Origin: Mesorhizobium sp. M2A.F.Ca.ET.046.03.2.1
GTDB taxonomy: Bacteria; Pseudomonadota; Alphaproteobacteria; Rhizobiales; Rhizobiaceae
Assembly (NCBI RefSeq): GCF_003952425.1
Contig: NZ_CP034449.1
Location: 868,001 to 932,000, forward strand
Direction: 5' to 3'
Length of the DNA stretch: 64,000 nucleotides
The notes under the pieces were generated by a model. The model did no database searches. It saw only the letters and a program-made list of their open reading frames with translations, and had not been told where the DNA came from. Below are positions 9,622 to 18,224 of this stretch, piece by piece. Position 1 is the first letter of the stretch, and every line of letters starts with the position of its first letter. Made by a program: the position numbers and the translations under genes.

Positions 9622-9726
9622 AGCGCGTCGCGATCCTTCGGATTCGCTCCATGCGCTTTAGGTCTTTGGTTTTTACGCATGTCTTTATCCCGAAACCGGT
9701 TCCCACTTTCGGGAGACATGCTCTAG
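9619..9726 (+). repeat. RIME1-like intergenic element, copy 1
   Basis: A 108-bp element with two palindromes: TAAAGCGC pairing with GCGCTTTA, and GCATGTC...CCCGAAA pairing with TTTCGGG...GACATGC. It closely matches the copy at 50628-50732 and is related to the one at 14042-14148. The layout fits the rhizobial RIME1 class; the name is from memory of that family. It begins exactly at the stop codon of the LysR gene. The 9622-9983 gap otherwise holds terminator-like hairpins and nothing that looks coding. Confidence 0.75.
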
Positions 9727-9785
9727 GCCACTTTGGCGCGATCAGTATCGCCTTCGCCTGATCAAGGCATCTCTAAAGCATTTGA

Positions 9786-9818
9786 AAGAAAAAGGCCGGG
9801 CGCGAAAGCAGCCCGGCC
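9786..9818 (-). terminator. Intrinsic terminator for the oxygenase transcript
   Basis: On the minus strand GGCCGGGC, a 9-nt loop and GCCCGGCC form a perfect 8-bp stem followed by TTTTTCTTTC, a textbook rho-independent terminator. It lies about 165 nt beyond the oxygenase stop at 9984. A weaker minus-strand hairpin (CGAGA/TCTCG, 9944-9964) followed by a T-rich stretch sits closer to the stop and may act first. Confidence 0.75.
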
Positions 9819-9983
9819 AAGCATGAAGGTCATAACCTTCAGAGGGGAACATCGCCCGGCGCAATGGGAGGAAAACACCGAGCGATGCTGCCTATTTGGG
9901 GTCTCGGCGGCGTATTTTCCACGAACGAAATTCCAAAAAATACCGAGATCGCGAAAAAATCTCGCTTAATCATTGTGAAGTCG

Positions 9984-11003
9984 TCAGCCGGCGGCCGATG
10001 CTTTTTCCAACAGGTCCGTATAATGGCGCCGCGCTACGTCGGGATGTGACCTCAGCCGGCTTTTCAGCACATTGGTTCCGACGTTGCGAAACAGCGGGTT
10101 GTCAGGGTCGCTGGCCGGGCCGCGCGCCTCGGCCGCCAGCTCCTCCGGCAGGCCGAGCAGCGGGATAGTCGCGTCGAGCCGGGCGCTGAAGAAGAACGGC
10201 ACCGAAATCCGCTCGACGCCGGCGGGCGGGGTGACGACGCGGTGCACGGTTGCCCTGAGATAGCCGTTCGAGGCGAGTTCAAGCAGTTCGCCGATGTTGA
10301 CGACCAGCGTTCGCGGGATCGGGTCGACATCGACCCAGCTGCCGTCATACTCGACCTGCAACCCCTTGTTCTCGTCCTGCAGCAGAAGGGTGAGGAAGCC
10401 GCCATCCTTATGCGCGCCGACGCCCTGGTCGTCGCCGGTCGTGTCGCGGCCGGGATAACGCACGATCTTCATGCGGTGGTTCGGCTCGCCGCGATAGATG
10501 GCATCGAAGGCGCCCTCCGGCTGGTCGAGCGACAGCGCGAAGGCCTTGAGCAGCCTGATCGCCACATCGGTCGCCTTGGTCTGCCAGGCAAGCAACGCCG
10601 GCTTCAGATCGGGGAGCGCGGCCGGCCACTGGTTCGGGCCCTGCAGCCGCGTCCAGGCCGGTACGCCCGGCCCTTGCGCAATGGTCGCGCGTTCGACGCC
10701 GATGTCGAGCTGCTCGCGCCAGTCGGCCTTGCCCCTGGTCAGTTCGCCGCCGGCGCGCGTATAGCCGCGGAACTGCGGCGACTTCACCATTTCGATGGCG
10801 AGCTTGTCGGCTTCCGGCAAGGCAAAGAAGCCGCGCGCAGCGCCCAGCACCGCGTCGATCTCCGGCTGGGTGATGCCGTGGCCGCTCAGATAGAAGAACC
10901 CGACATCGCGGGCGGCGGTGCGTAGATCAAACAAGAAAGTTCGAAGTTCGGATGGACCCTGCTCCAGGCGGTCGAGATCGAGCACCGGAATTATTCTTGG
11001 CAT
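9984..11003 (-). CDS. Isopenicillin-N-synthase-like 2-oxoglutarate/Fe(II) dioxygenase
   Basis: The protein has 339 residues. The N-terminal DIOX_N region (PVLDLDRL, DVGFFYLSGHGI) is followed by the 2OG-Fe(II) core with HKDGGFLTLL (His-x-Asp iron ligands), NIGELLELASNG, the distal His in RATVHRV, and RISVPFFFSA with the Arg and Ser that bind the co-substrate. The start is ATG 11003 (MPRIIPVLDLD). It lies 164 nt downstream of metI on the same strand and may be the last gene of the metQNI transcript, suggesting oxidation of the imported compound. The substrate is unknown. Confidence 0.83.
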   Translation of the reverse strand: MPRIIPVLDLDRLEQGPSELRTFLFDLRTAARDVGFFYLSGHGITQPEIDAVLGAARGFFALPEADKLAIEMVKSPQFRGYTRAGGELTRGKADWREQLDIGVERATIAQGPGVPAWTRLQGPNQWPAALPDLKPALLAWQTKATDVAIRLLKAFALSLDQPEGAFDAIYRGEPNHRMKIVRYPGRDTTGDDQGVGAHKDGGFLTLLLQDENKGLQVEYDGSWVDVDPIPRTLVVNIGELLELASNGYLRATVHRVVTPPAGVERISVPFFFSARLDATIPLLGLPEELAAEARGPASDPDNPLFRNVGTNVLKSRLRSHPDVARRHYTDLLEKASAAG

Positions 11004-11167
11004 GGTCAGGCTCCTGTTGGCGGCAACTCTTTGTTTTAGCTCCCCATCGCACGATGACATGCGTGTCATTGCCGGTGAAGAAACACACCGACCAATCTCA
11101 TTGCAAACGCAGCATACCGGCGCTCAATTCCCGGCTTTTGCGGCAAATTGCGTTCGGATGCCGCACA

Positions 11168-11824
11168 TCATCCACGATGATCCAGATGAGCGACCAGCCG
11201 GTCGCCGATCCACTGGATGCCGCAGACCAGCACGATGAGCACGATGACCACGGCGACCATGACGCTGGTTTCGAAGCGCTGATAGCCGTAGCGGATGGCG
11301 AGATCGCCGAGACCGCCGGCGCCGATGGCGCCGGCCATGGCCGAGGCGCCGACCAGCGTCACCAGTGTCACGGTAAAGCCGGCGACGATGCCCGGCAGCG
11401 CCTCCGGCACCAGCACCTCGCGGATAATCGTCCAGCGGTTGCCGCCCATGGCGCGCGCCGCCTCGATCAGCCCGTGGTCCACTTCGCGCAGCGACACTTC
11501 GGCAATACGCGCGCAATAGGGCGTCGCCGCGATCGACAGCGGCACGATCGCCGCCCAGGTGCCGATCGAGGTGCCGACGATCAGCCGCGTCACCGGGATC
11601 AGAGCCACCAGCAGGATGATGAACGGCACCGAACGGAAGCCATTGATAACGGCACCGAGGAGGCGGTTGATCCAAAGACTTTCGGCAATGCCGCCCCGAT
11701 CGGTGGCGACCAGAGCGAGGCCGAGCGGCAGGCCGAAGACAAGCGAGATCAGACCGGACGCGCCGGTCATCAGCACCGTCTCCCAGATCGAACGAAGCAG
11801 GAGTTCAAACAGGACCGGCGACAT
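11168..11824 (-). CDS. metI: Methionine-type ABC transporter permease
   Basis: The protein has 218 residues with five or six membrane segments. The BPD-type coupling loop is EAARAMGGNRWTIIREVLVP, typical of MetI. ATG 11824 is chosen over an upstream TTG. The start lies within the last 20 bases of metN, so translation is probably coupled. With metQ and metN it forms an importer of the methionine uptake (MUT) family; relatives carry D/L-methionine or other small sulfur or amino compounds. Confidence 0.88.
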   Translation of the reverse strand: MSPVLFELLLRSIWETVLMTGASGLISLVFGLPLGLALVATDRGGIAESLWINRLLGAVINGFRSVPFIILLVALIPVTRLIVGTSIGTWAAIVPLSIAATPYCARIAEVSLREVDHGLIEAARAMGGNRWTIIREVLVPEALPGIVAGFTVTLVTLVGASAMAGAIGAGGLGDLAIRYGYQRFETSVMVAVVIVLIVLVCGIQWIGDRLVAHLDHRG

Positions 11825-12896
11825 GGCCAAGCACCTCCACCCGCGCGCCGCGGTTCTTCAGGAAAGCGATAACCGCCGCCAGATGGGCAGCGTCGGCTCC
11901 AGGGAGCGCCACGAACAACGTGCCGACCGGCTGCTGCTGCACATGGTCAATGCCGCCATGCACAAGCCGGAACGCGCCGTGCACGCTGGCGCCAAGCTCG
12001 GACAGCAGCGGGCGACGCGCCGCCTCGCCGGCGACGTCGATCCGGAGGATCGTTTCCGCCCCTTCGCCCGGAACCAGCCGGCTGGCAATCTCGGGCGGCA
12101 GTTGCGGCCGGATGCCGCCGAGCAGGCTGCGGGTGATCTCCGACTTCGGATCGGCGAAGACCTGCCAGACGGCGCCCTCCTCGACGATCCGGCCGGCATC
12201 GATCACCGCCACTCGATCGGCGATGGAGCGGATCACCTCCATCTCATGCGTGATCAGCAGGATGGTGAGGCCGAGCCTGGAATTGATGTCCTTGAGCAGC
12301 GCCAGGATCGAGCGCGTAGTTTCCGGATCGAGCGCCGATGTCGCCTCATCCGACAAGAGCAGCGCCGGCCGTGCGGCCAAAGCCCTGGCGATGCCGACGC
12401 GCTGCTTCTGGCCGCCCGACAGCGAAGCGGGATAGGCCTTGGCTTTCTCCGACAGGCCGACGAGTTGCAGCAGCTCGGCCGCGCGGGCCACACGCTCGGC
12501 GCGCGGGCGTCCTTCGATCTTGAGCGGCAGCGCGACATTGTCCTCGACGGTCTTGGCCGACAAGAGATTGAAATGCTGGAACACCATGCCGATGCGGCGG
12601 CGCAGCGGCTGCAACTCGCGCTCGCCGAGGCGGCTGATCTCGCGCCCCTCGATGAAGACCTCGCCGGAATCCGGCCGCTCCAGCCCGTTCAGACAGCGGA
12701 TCAGCGTCGACTTGCCGGCGCCGCTGCGGCCGATGATGCCGAGGATCTCGCCCTTCTTCACGGTCAGCGAGACGCCGTCGAGCGCCGCCGTCGCGCCGAA
12801 GCGGCGCTTCAGATCGACGAGGCGGACAACGTCTTCCCGCCCGGTCGGCTCGACGCGGACCGGGTCGGCAAGTCCGGCGGTGACATGCTGGTTCAT
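11805..12896 (-). CDS. metN: Methionine-type ABC transporter ATP-binding protein
   Basis: The protein has 363 residues. The Walker A is GRSGAGKST, the signature SLSGGQKQR, and the Walker B runs into LLSDEATSALDPETT. After the ATPase core there is a C-terminal NIL/ACT-like domain (from about residue 270, ending GARVEVLGHVAGP), which in MetN proteins senses the substrate and inhibits transport. ATG 12896 starts about 35 residues before the ATPase core. It lies 83 nt downstream of metQ and overlaps metI. Confidence 0.92.
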   Translation of the reverse strand: MNQHVTAGLADPVRVEPTGREDVVRLVDLKRRFGATAALDGVSLTVKKGEILGIIGRSGAGKSTLIRCLNGLERPDSGEVFIEGREISRLGERELQPLRRRIGMVFQHFNLLSAKTVEDNVALPLKIEGRPRAERVARAAELLQLVGLSEKAKAYPASLSGGQKQRVGIARALAARPALLLSDEATSALDPETTRSILALLKDINSRLGLTILLITHEMEVIRSIADRVAVIDAGRIVEEGAVWQVFADPKSEITRSLLGGIRPQLPPEIASRLVPGEGAETILRIDVAGEAARRPLLSELGASVHGAFRLVHGGIDHVQQQPVGTLFVALPGADAAHLAAVIAFLKNRGARVEVLGHVAGPV

Positions 12897-12979
12897 CTCT
12901 GTTTCCGTTTCAGTGTCACGCAAACGCGACGGCGGCCCGCTCAACAGCGGACCGCCCATTTCTGCCAACCATGCGCCGG

Positions 12980-13831
12980 TCAATAGGCGCTGATCCCGGT
13001 GCCCTTGTAGACCTTGTCGAACTCGGCCTTGACCGTCTCATTCTGGTAGGAGGCGACCAGCGTCTTCACCCAGGGCTCGTTCTCGCTTCCGATCTTGACC
13101 GCGATGAAGTTGCGGTAGGGATTGTCGGCCACCGGCTCCTGCGCGATGCGGTTTTCCGGGCCGAGGCCGCTCTTCAGCGCCCAGTCGGTGTTGACGACCG
13201 CGGCGTCAAGATCGTCGACCGAGCGGCCGACGATGCCGGCGTCGAGCTCCTTGATCTCGAGCTTCTTCGGGTTGTCGGCAATGTCGGCGGTCGTCGCCAG
13301 GATGCCGGTGCCGTCTTTCAGCTTGATCAGGCCCTCATGCTCCAGCACGTGCAGCGCGCGGCCCTCGTTGGACGGGTCGTTGGGCAGGCCGATGACAGCG
13401 CCTTCCGGCAGGTCGGCGACCTTGGCGTGCTTCTTCGAATAGAGCCCGATCGGCCAGACGCCGGTATAGCCGACCGGCACGATATGATAGCCTTGCGTCT
13501 TGATCTGGTTGTCGAGATAGGGCTTGTGCTGGAAGGCGTTGGCGTCGATCTCGCCCCGCTCCAGCGCCTCGTTGGGCTGGGTGTAATCGTTGAAGACGAC
13601 TGTCTCGATGGTCAGCCCTTTCTTGGCCGCCTCGGCGGTGACGACGCGCCAGACATCCTCATCCTCGCCGCTGATGATGCCGACCTTGATCGCCTTCTTC
13701 TCCTCGGCGAAGGACGACGACGGCGCGTTGAGGCCGATGACGGCCAATGTCGTGGCGAGAAGCGCCGCCAGTCCGGCGCGCCTGGTGATTGACGTAACGA
13801 GAGAATTTGAAGCGTTGCCGGGTTCGGACAT
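12980..13831 (-). CDS. metQ: MetQ/NlpA-family substrate-binding protein without lipobox
   Basis: The protein has 283 residues. The signal region (ITRRAGLAALLATTLAVIG) ends in SSSFAEE with no Cys. MetQ proteins are commonly lipoproteins, but this one looks Sec-processed and soluble in the periplasm. The mature part has KVGIISGEDEDVWRVV, DYTQPNEALERGEID and NAFQHKPYL, the NlpA pattern that binds methionine-like ligands. It is the first gene of metQ-metN-metI and probably of the oxygenase transcript. I looked for a SAM riboswitch in the leader and saw none. Confidence 0.88.
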   Translation of the reverse strand: MSEPGNASNSLVTSITRRAGLAALLATTLAVIGLNAPSSSFAEEKKAIKVGIISGEDEDVWRVVTAEAAKKGLTIETVVFNDYTQPNEALERGEIDANAFQHKPYLDNQIKTQGYHIVPVGYTGVWPIGLYSKKHAKVADLPEGAVIGLPNDPSNEGRALHVLEHEGLIKLKDGTGILATTADIADNPKKLEIKELDAGIVGRSVDDLDAAVVNTDWALKSGLGPENRIAQEPVADNPYRNFIAVKIGSENEPWVKTLVASYQNETVKAEFDKVYKGTGISAY

Positions 13832-14041
13832 GATGCGTTCCTTGCAATCCTGAAATCATTTGGGCCTGGCGGGATGCGAAGCCTTGATATCAAGCATCAC
13901 CAATGCTGCCGGCTCGGGCAAAGAAGCGCATTTCCTCTCGGACGGGAGGCGGAAAATATTCTCTCAAAGATTTTATGACTTGGAGCACATCGGCCGCTGG
14001 CAAGCGGATATCGACGGCAAGGCGATGGAAACTTGCGCGTC

Positions 14042-14148
14042 TAAAGCTCGTCGCGCCGAACCGGATTCTGGCGACGCGGCCTTAAGTCTTTGTTTGATGC
14101 ATGTCGTTGTCCCAGAACCGCTGCACAGTTCTGGGCGCCATGCATTAG
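14042..14148 (+). repeat. RIME1-like intergenic element, diverged copy 3
   Basis: About 107 bp starting TAAAGCTCGTCGCG and ending GCGCCATGCATTAG. The second palindrome CCCAGAAC/GTTCTGGG occupies the place of CCCGAAA/TTTCGGG in copies 1 and 2, with compensating changes on both arms. Its last bases provide the TAA stop of the racemase gene (plus-strand TTA at 14145). The rest of the 13832-14041 gap holds the metQ leader, with one short perfect palindrome, CTTGATATCAAG at 13883-13894, of unknown meaning. Confidence 0.6.
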
Positions 14149-14942
14149 GAAGCCCGCCGTGTGACACGCAAGGACGGCCGGCCGTCTGCCGGCAGCGACG
14201 AGACGGTGGGCAGGCCTCGCGCTTCCTGCACAGGGTAGCCCAACCGTTGCAGGCTGGCCCGCGCCAGCGCCGCATTGCTGTCGACGACGACCAGTCCGTT
14301 CGTGTCGCCGAGGCTGGCTGCCACGACGGACAGTTCGGTGCAGCCAAGTAGGGCGACATCTGCGCCGGCCATTTGCGCGAGATGAAGCGCGCGCTCGGTC
14401 TCGGCCGCGGCTTGCGCGATCGAACCGGCCTTGACGAGCATGATCGCGCTGTCGACGCGTTCCTGAAACTCGGCATCCTGCGGAAGGCAGAGGTCGAAGC
14501 CCGCCGCCGCTATCCTGTGCTGATAGAAACCGGAAACCAGGGTGCCCGGGGTTGCGAGGTTCGCCACCCTGCCCCGGTCCAGGCCGCGGCGGATTTCCGC
14601 CACCACCGCGTCGCCGATATGGATGATCTCGGCTGACGAGTTCGCCGCCAGCTTGTCGTACCAATGATGGGCGGTGTTGCAGGGCATGGCGATGCAGGCA
14701 ACGCCGAGCGCGTTGAGCGTCGAGACCGCAGCGGTCAGCGGGGCCAGCGGCCCGTCATGGTTGCTGAGGATCGCTTCGGTCCTGTCGGGCAGCTGCGGCA
14801 CGCTGAGGATGACGGAAGGCACATGCTCGTTGTCGCGCAGCGCCTCGGTCATCCGCGTCAGCTTGACGTAGAAGTCGGCCGATGCCAGCGGCCCGAGACC
14901 GCCGATGATGCCGAGCTGCGGACGGATGGCGTCGTCGATCAT
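14145..14942 (-). CDS. Aspartate/glutamate racemase family protein
   Basis: The protein has 265 residues. It keeps both catalytic Cys regions of the cofactor-independent racemases: MPCNTAHHW in the N-terminal half and LLGCTELSVV in the C-terminal half, with the N-terminal GIIGGLGPLAS strand. It would interconvert D- and L-forms of an acidic amino acid in the cytoplasm. Its ATG overlaps the symporter stop by four bases, so it is translationally coupled to a DAACS transporter and a binding protein. The context suggests racemisation of an imported acidic amino acid. Confidence 0.87.
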   Translation of the reverse strand: MIDDAIRPQLGIIGGLGPLASADFYVKLTRMTEALRDNEHVPSVILSVPQLPDRTEAILSNHDGPLAPLTAAVSTLNALGVACIAMPCNTAHHWYDKLAANSSAEIIHIGDAVVAEIRRGLDRGRVANLATPGTLVSGFYQHRIAAAGFDLCLPQDAEFQERVDSAIMLVKAGSIAQAAAETERALHLAQMAGADVALLGCTELSVVAASLGDTNGLVVVDSNAALARASLQRLGYPVQEARGLPTVSSLPADGRPSLRVTRRAS

Positions 14943-16303
14943 CGGGCGGGCTCGGCTTCGAGATCTTGCGCGACGGTTTCAGCGCTCTGCACCGTCTCCC
15001 GATGGCTGGGTGCGATCATTGCCGTGCTTGCCGCCACGGTGGAGACGCTGGACAGCGTCATCAGCGTGTCCACGGCCGCGTCCACCGCGACGAACAGGGC
15101 GAACGCCGCCTCGAAGGGAAGCTTCAGATAGCCGCAGACGATGGACATCTGCGAGAGGATGAGCAGGCTGCCCATGCCGCCTGTCGTCAGCGCCAGAAGC
15201 GCGGAGACGACGCCGACAAGCATGAGGTCCGGGATCGCCAGCTGATGGCCGTAGAGCTGGGCAATGAACAGGGCGCCGGATGTGTAGACCAGCGCCGGCC
15301 CGGTCCGCAGCAGCGCCGCCTGCAGCGGCACGAGCAGCTCGACCACCACCAGGTTGAAGCGCAGCCGCTCGCTCAAAAGATTGATGACCCAGGGCAGCGA
15401 CGCGACGGTGGAGCGCGTCGTGATGGCAACCATCAGAAGCGGCTGAAGGGTCTTGATCGTGGCCCAGTAGCTTCGCCGCGACCTGATGGCGATAATCGCG
15501 AACGCGCCGGCGAGGAATGTCAGGCAGGAAAGGCCCATCACCAGCAGATAGCCGCCCATCAGCATCAGCGGCTTGGTGCCGGTCGACGCGGTCTGGTCGG
15601 CGATCAGGACGAAGGTTGCGAAGGGCAGTCCCCAGACGAACCAGTTGGTCAGCACCGTGCAGGCCCGATACACCGCGTTGAGCGCCTGTGAGAGGCTCAG
15701 CGACGAGGGCTGGGGAATCTTGCCCATCGCCAGCCCGAAAAGCAGGCAGAACAAGAGGACCTGGATGGTCTGGCCCGAGGCCAGCGCGTTGAAAACGTTG
15801 TTCGGCACCAGGTCCAGGAAGATCGAATGTCCGCCGTTCGGATCGGCGGTGGGCGGTGGCGGCTGGAACGGGAAGGCGAGATCGGTGGAGACGCTGCCTT
15901 GCGAATTGATGAATTCGCCGAGCTCGATGCGCGACTGTGGGTTCTCGATCTGGCCCGGCTTGAGGATCAGCGAATAGGTGCCGCTGACCAGCACGGCGAG
16001 AAATGACACGACCAACACGGCTATACCCACCTTACCGAGATAGCGGACCGATTTCGGGTCCTGAACCATGGCTGTGATCGAGAAGATGACGGACGAGACC
16101 AGGTAAGGCAGGACGACCATCTTGAGGAAATTCAGGTAGACCTGCGCCACGGGGCTGATCGCATGGGCGAAGGTCGGGTAGTACAGTCCGCACAGAATCC
16201 CGGCCAGGATCATGATGATCGTCGTCAACGGCGAGCGCAAGATGCGCTTTGCCGCCAGGCGCCAATCGAGAGGCATGGGTGCGGCTGCATCCGAGACGGC
16301 CAT
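14939..16303 (-). CDS. Dicarboxylate/amino acid:cation symporter (DAACS family)
   Basis: The protein has 454 residues and many hydrophobic segments. An MVLPYLVSSVIFSITAMV segment matches the early DAACS core, and MVAITTRSTVASLPWVI corresponds to the serine-rich re-entrant hairpin region of Glt/DctA transporters. The family couples uptake of glutamate, aspartate or C4-dicarboxylates to Na+ or H+. It starts only two bases after the stop of a periplasmic binding protein gene, which is odd because DAACS carriers are not known to need one. It overlaps the racemase gene downstream. Confidence 0.87.
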   Translation of the reverse strand: MAVSDAAAPMPLDWRLAAKRILRSPLTTIIMILAGILCGLYYPTFAHAISPVAQVYLNFLKMVVLPYLVSSVIFSITAMVQDPKSVRYLGKVGIAVLVVSFLAVLVSGTYSLILKPGQIENPQSRIELGEFINSQGSVSTDLAFPFQPPPPTADPNGGHSIFLDLVPNNVFNALASGQTIQVLLFCLLFGLAMGKIPQPSSLSLSQALNAVYRACTVLTNWFVWGLPFATFVLIADQTASTGTKPLMLMGGYLLVMGLSCLTFLAGAFAIIAIRSRRSYWATIKTLQPLLMVAITTRSTVASLPWVINLLSERLRFNLVVVELLVPLQAALLRTGPALVYTSGALFIAQLYGHQLAIPDLMLVGVVSALLALTTGGMGSLLILSQMSIVCGYLKLPFEAAFALFVAVDAAVDTLMTLSSVSTVAASTAMIAPSHRETVQSAETVAQDLEAEPAR

Positions 16304-16305
16304 TG

Positions 16306-17148
16306 TCAGGCTTTGCTCCCCTGGCGATAGCGCGCAATGATCTCGTCGGTGTTGAGGACCTGCTGACCCCTTGCCAGATCGAGATAGAGATCGACAAAGG
16401 CCGCGAGATGCGGATTGGCCGGGCTAACGCCGACCGCGATTGTGTCGACCTTGTCCGTCAGCGTGATCGAGCGCGCGACGACAGTCATCGACGGGTCATC
16501 GACCATCAGCTTCTTGATCTCGAAATCATCGCGATAAGCAAGGTCGATCGTGCCATTGCGGATCGCGTCGATGACCGTGTTCCAGCCCGCGAAGCGCTGG
16601 ATCGTGGCGTGCGGGAAAGTGGCCGCCGCATACGTGGCGAAGGACGAGCCTTCGATCACGCCGAGATCGCCGGAGAAATCGCGGATGATCTGTTCGGGCG
16701 GCTTGCCTTGCGTGATGCGCGCCAGGTTCACGCGATTGGCGAGCAGCCCCTGATGCAGCATGGCATAAGGGCGTGAATAGAGGATCGAGCGGCCGCGCTG
16801 AAGCGTGCGGCTGAGCTTGCCGATTGCCAGGTCCGCCTGACCGGAGATCAGTTTTTGCACCATGCCATCGAAGGTCACGGCGGACCGGTCGAACACGGAT
16901 TCGACGCCAAGCTCGGCGGCTATGCCGCGCGCAAGGTCCATGTCGATACCCTTGTCGCCTGAGCCGTCGGCCGGAAAGAAAGGATCGGAGGCGAAAGCCG
17001 GCATGGCGATGCGCAGCTTGTTGTCGCTCACGATGGGTTTTGGAGCGTCTTGCGCCTTGGCCGGCGTGGCCATGGCTTGCGCCTGCGCGACCAGCAGCCC
17101 TCCGCCTCCGGCTGCAAACAGCGTGCGACGTGTAAGCGGCATGCCCAT
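16306..17148 (-). CDS. Family-3 periplasmic substrate-binding protein
   Basis: The protein has 280 residues. The N-terminus has a twin-arginine-like signal (LTRRTLFAAGGGG) ending near AKAQDA. The mature region follows the amino-acid-binding pattern: KLRIAMPAFASDPF, GIDMDLARGIAAELG, and FDGMVQKLISGQADLAIG. ATG 17148 is preferred over an upstream TTG; ATG 17142 is also possible. No ABC permease or ATPase is nearby; the next gene, two bases on, is a DAACS symporter. It may present ligand to that symporter or act as a sensor. Confidence 0.85.
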   Translation of the reverse strand: MGMPLTRRTLFAAGGGGLLVAQAQAMATPAKAQDAPKPIVSDNKLRIAMPAFASDPFFPADGSGDKGIDMDLARGIAAELGVESVFDRSAVTFDGMVQKLISGQADLAIGKLSRTLQRGRSILYSRPYAMLHQGLLANRVNLARITQGKPPEQIIRDFSGDLGVIEGSSFATYAAATFPHATIQRFAGWNTVIDAIRNGTIDLAYRDDFEIKKLMVDDPSMTVVARSITLTDKVDTIAVGVSPANPHLAAFVDLYLDLARGQQVLNTDEIIARYRQGSKA

Positions 17149-17248
17149 TCTCAATTCGCGCAGGAGAGCCGGACAACAGATCTGACCAGTCCGCAGTATG
17201 CACGCCGAAGTTAAGTAAAGGTATCTTTTATTTTTCCCCTTTTTACAT

Positions 17249-17295
17249 TGCAGATCGCTAAAATGGCATCATCAAATATGCAGATCTTCTAAAAT
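17249..17295 (-). promoter_or_regulatory. Direct repeat upstream of the binding-protein operon
   Basis: On the minus strand, ATTTTAGAAGATCTGCA (17295-17279) and ATTTTAGCGATCTGCA (17264-17249) are near-identical direct repeats, about 100-150 nt upstream of the ATG at 17148. The region is AT-rich compared with its surroundings. The repeats could be tandem sites for a regulator of the operon. No regulator gene is adjacent. Confidence 0.35.
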
Positions 17296-17344
17296 AGCGC
17301 AGCTCGCGGCGGGGCGCGTTGTTGAAGAGTCCTGTAGTGGGTCG

Positions 17345-18034
17345 TCAGAACGTCTCGACCCAAGGTCTCAGCTCGACCTCGAAGCTCCAGGCGCTGCGAT
17401 GCTGGCGATGGACCGCAAGGTAGGTCTCGGCGATCGCGTCGGGCGAGAGGCGGCGGTCCGGGCGGTCGGGCTCTGGCGCCTGTCCGGCCGGCTCGATCTG
17501 GCCGTCGATGATGAAATGCGCAACATGAATGTTCTTCGGGGAAAGCTCGCGCGCCATCGATTGCGCCAGCCCGCGCAGGCCGAATTTCGGCATGGCGAAG
17601 CCGGCCGAGCCGGAAAAGCCCTTGAGGCTCGCCGTGGCGCCGGTGAACAGGATCGACCCCGAGCCGCGCGCCAAGAGCCGGTGCGCCGCCTGCTGGCCGA
17701 CCAGGAAGCCGCCATAAGCGCCGACAAGCAAAGCTTGCTTGACCGCCTCGGGATCGAGGTCGGCGATCGGCCCGCGTGTGCGGCCGCTGGCGTTGAAGAC
17801 CGCGATCTCGAGCGGGCCTGCCTTGTCGGCCGTCTCGAACAGCCGCTCGACGGAGGCCGCGTCCGACACATCGGTTTCGACGGCCAGCGCGCCGGTTTCC
17901 TTCGCCAGCGTCGCCAATTTGTCGACATTGCGCGCGGCAAGGACGACGCGGAAGCCCTCCCTGGCGAGAAGCCGCGCCAGCGAGGCGCTGAGCCCGGAGC
18001 CGGCGCCCGCGATCACTGCGATATTGGCTGCCAT
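17345..18034 (-). CDS. SDR-fold protein with Phe in place of the catalytic Tyr
   Basis: The protein has 229 residues. It begins with a Rossmann motif (VIAGAGSGLS) and keeps the SDR topology. The Tyr-x3-Lys motif reads FAMPK: the Phe codon TTC is at 17599-17597 and the Lys codon at 17587-17585. The N-terminal NNAG-like motif is FNASG. The catalytic Tyr is therefore missing, so it may bind NAD(P) without classical dehydrogenase activity or use another residue. ATG 18034 is the natural start. It diverges from anmK across 190 nt. Confidence 0.78.
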   Translation of the reverse strand: MAANIAVIAGAGSGLSASLARLLAREGFRVVLAARNVDKLATLAKETGALAVETDVSDAASVERLFETADKAGPLEIAVFNASGRTRGPIADLDPEAVKQALLVGAYGGFLVGQQAAHRLLARGSGSILFTGATASLKGFSGSAGFAMPKFGLRGLAQSMARELSPKNIHVAHFIIDGQIEPAGQAPEPDRPDRRLSPDAIAETYLAVHRQHRSAWSFEVELRPWVETF

Positions 18035-18224
18035 GGCATTTTCTCCTTGAGACAGGTCGGCAACGGTCGTGCAGGCTCGCGCCTTCGGCGGCAAGAGGCA
18101 AGAACGTGGTTGCTCGATTTTCGCCATTTGGCGCAAAAGGCCGCCGGCAAGGGCGAGCCGAAAGACTTGCCTGCCGCGCCGATCCGTCCGACACGTGGTT
18201 GGACGACGATTAGGGAACAAGACC

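Noticed and set aside
11828..11830. TTG codons as starts for metI, the DAACS-associated binding protein, the methyltransferase, the class II aldolase and the MalF-type permease
   Set aside because: In each case an ATG lies two to four codons downstream in frame and fits family N-termini better.
13832..14041. Possible SAM riboswitch before metQ
   Set aside because: I looked for a SAM-II-like pseudoknot or a transcription terminator with an alternative stem in the metQ leader and saw only a short palindrome. No covariance search could be run.
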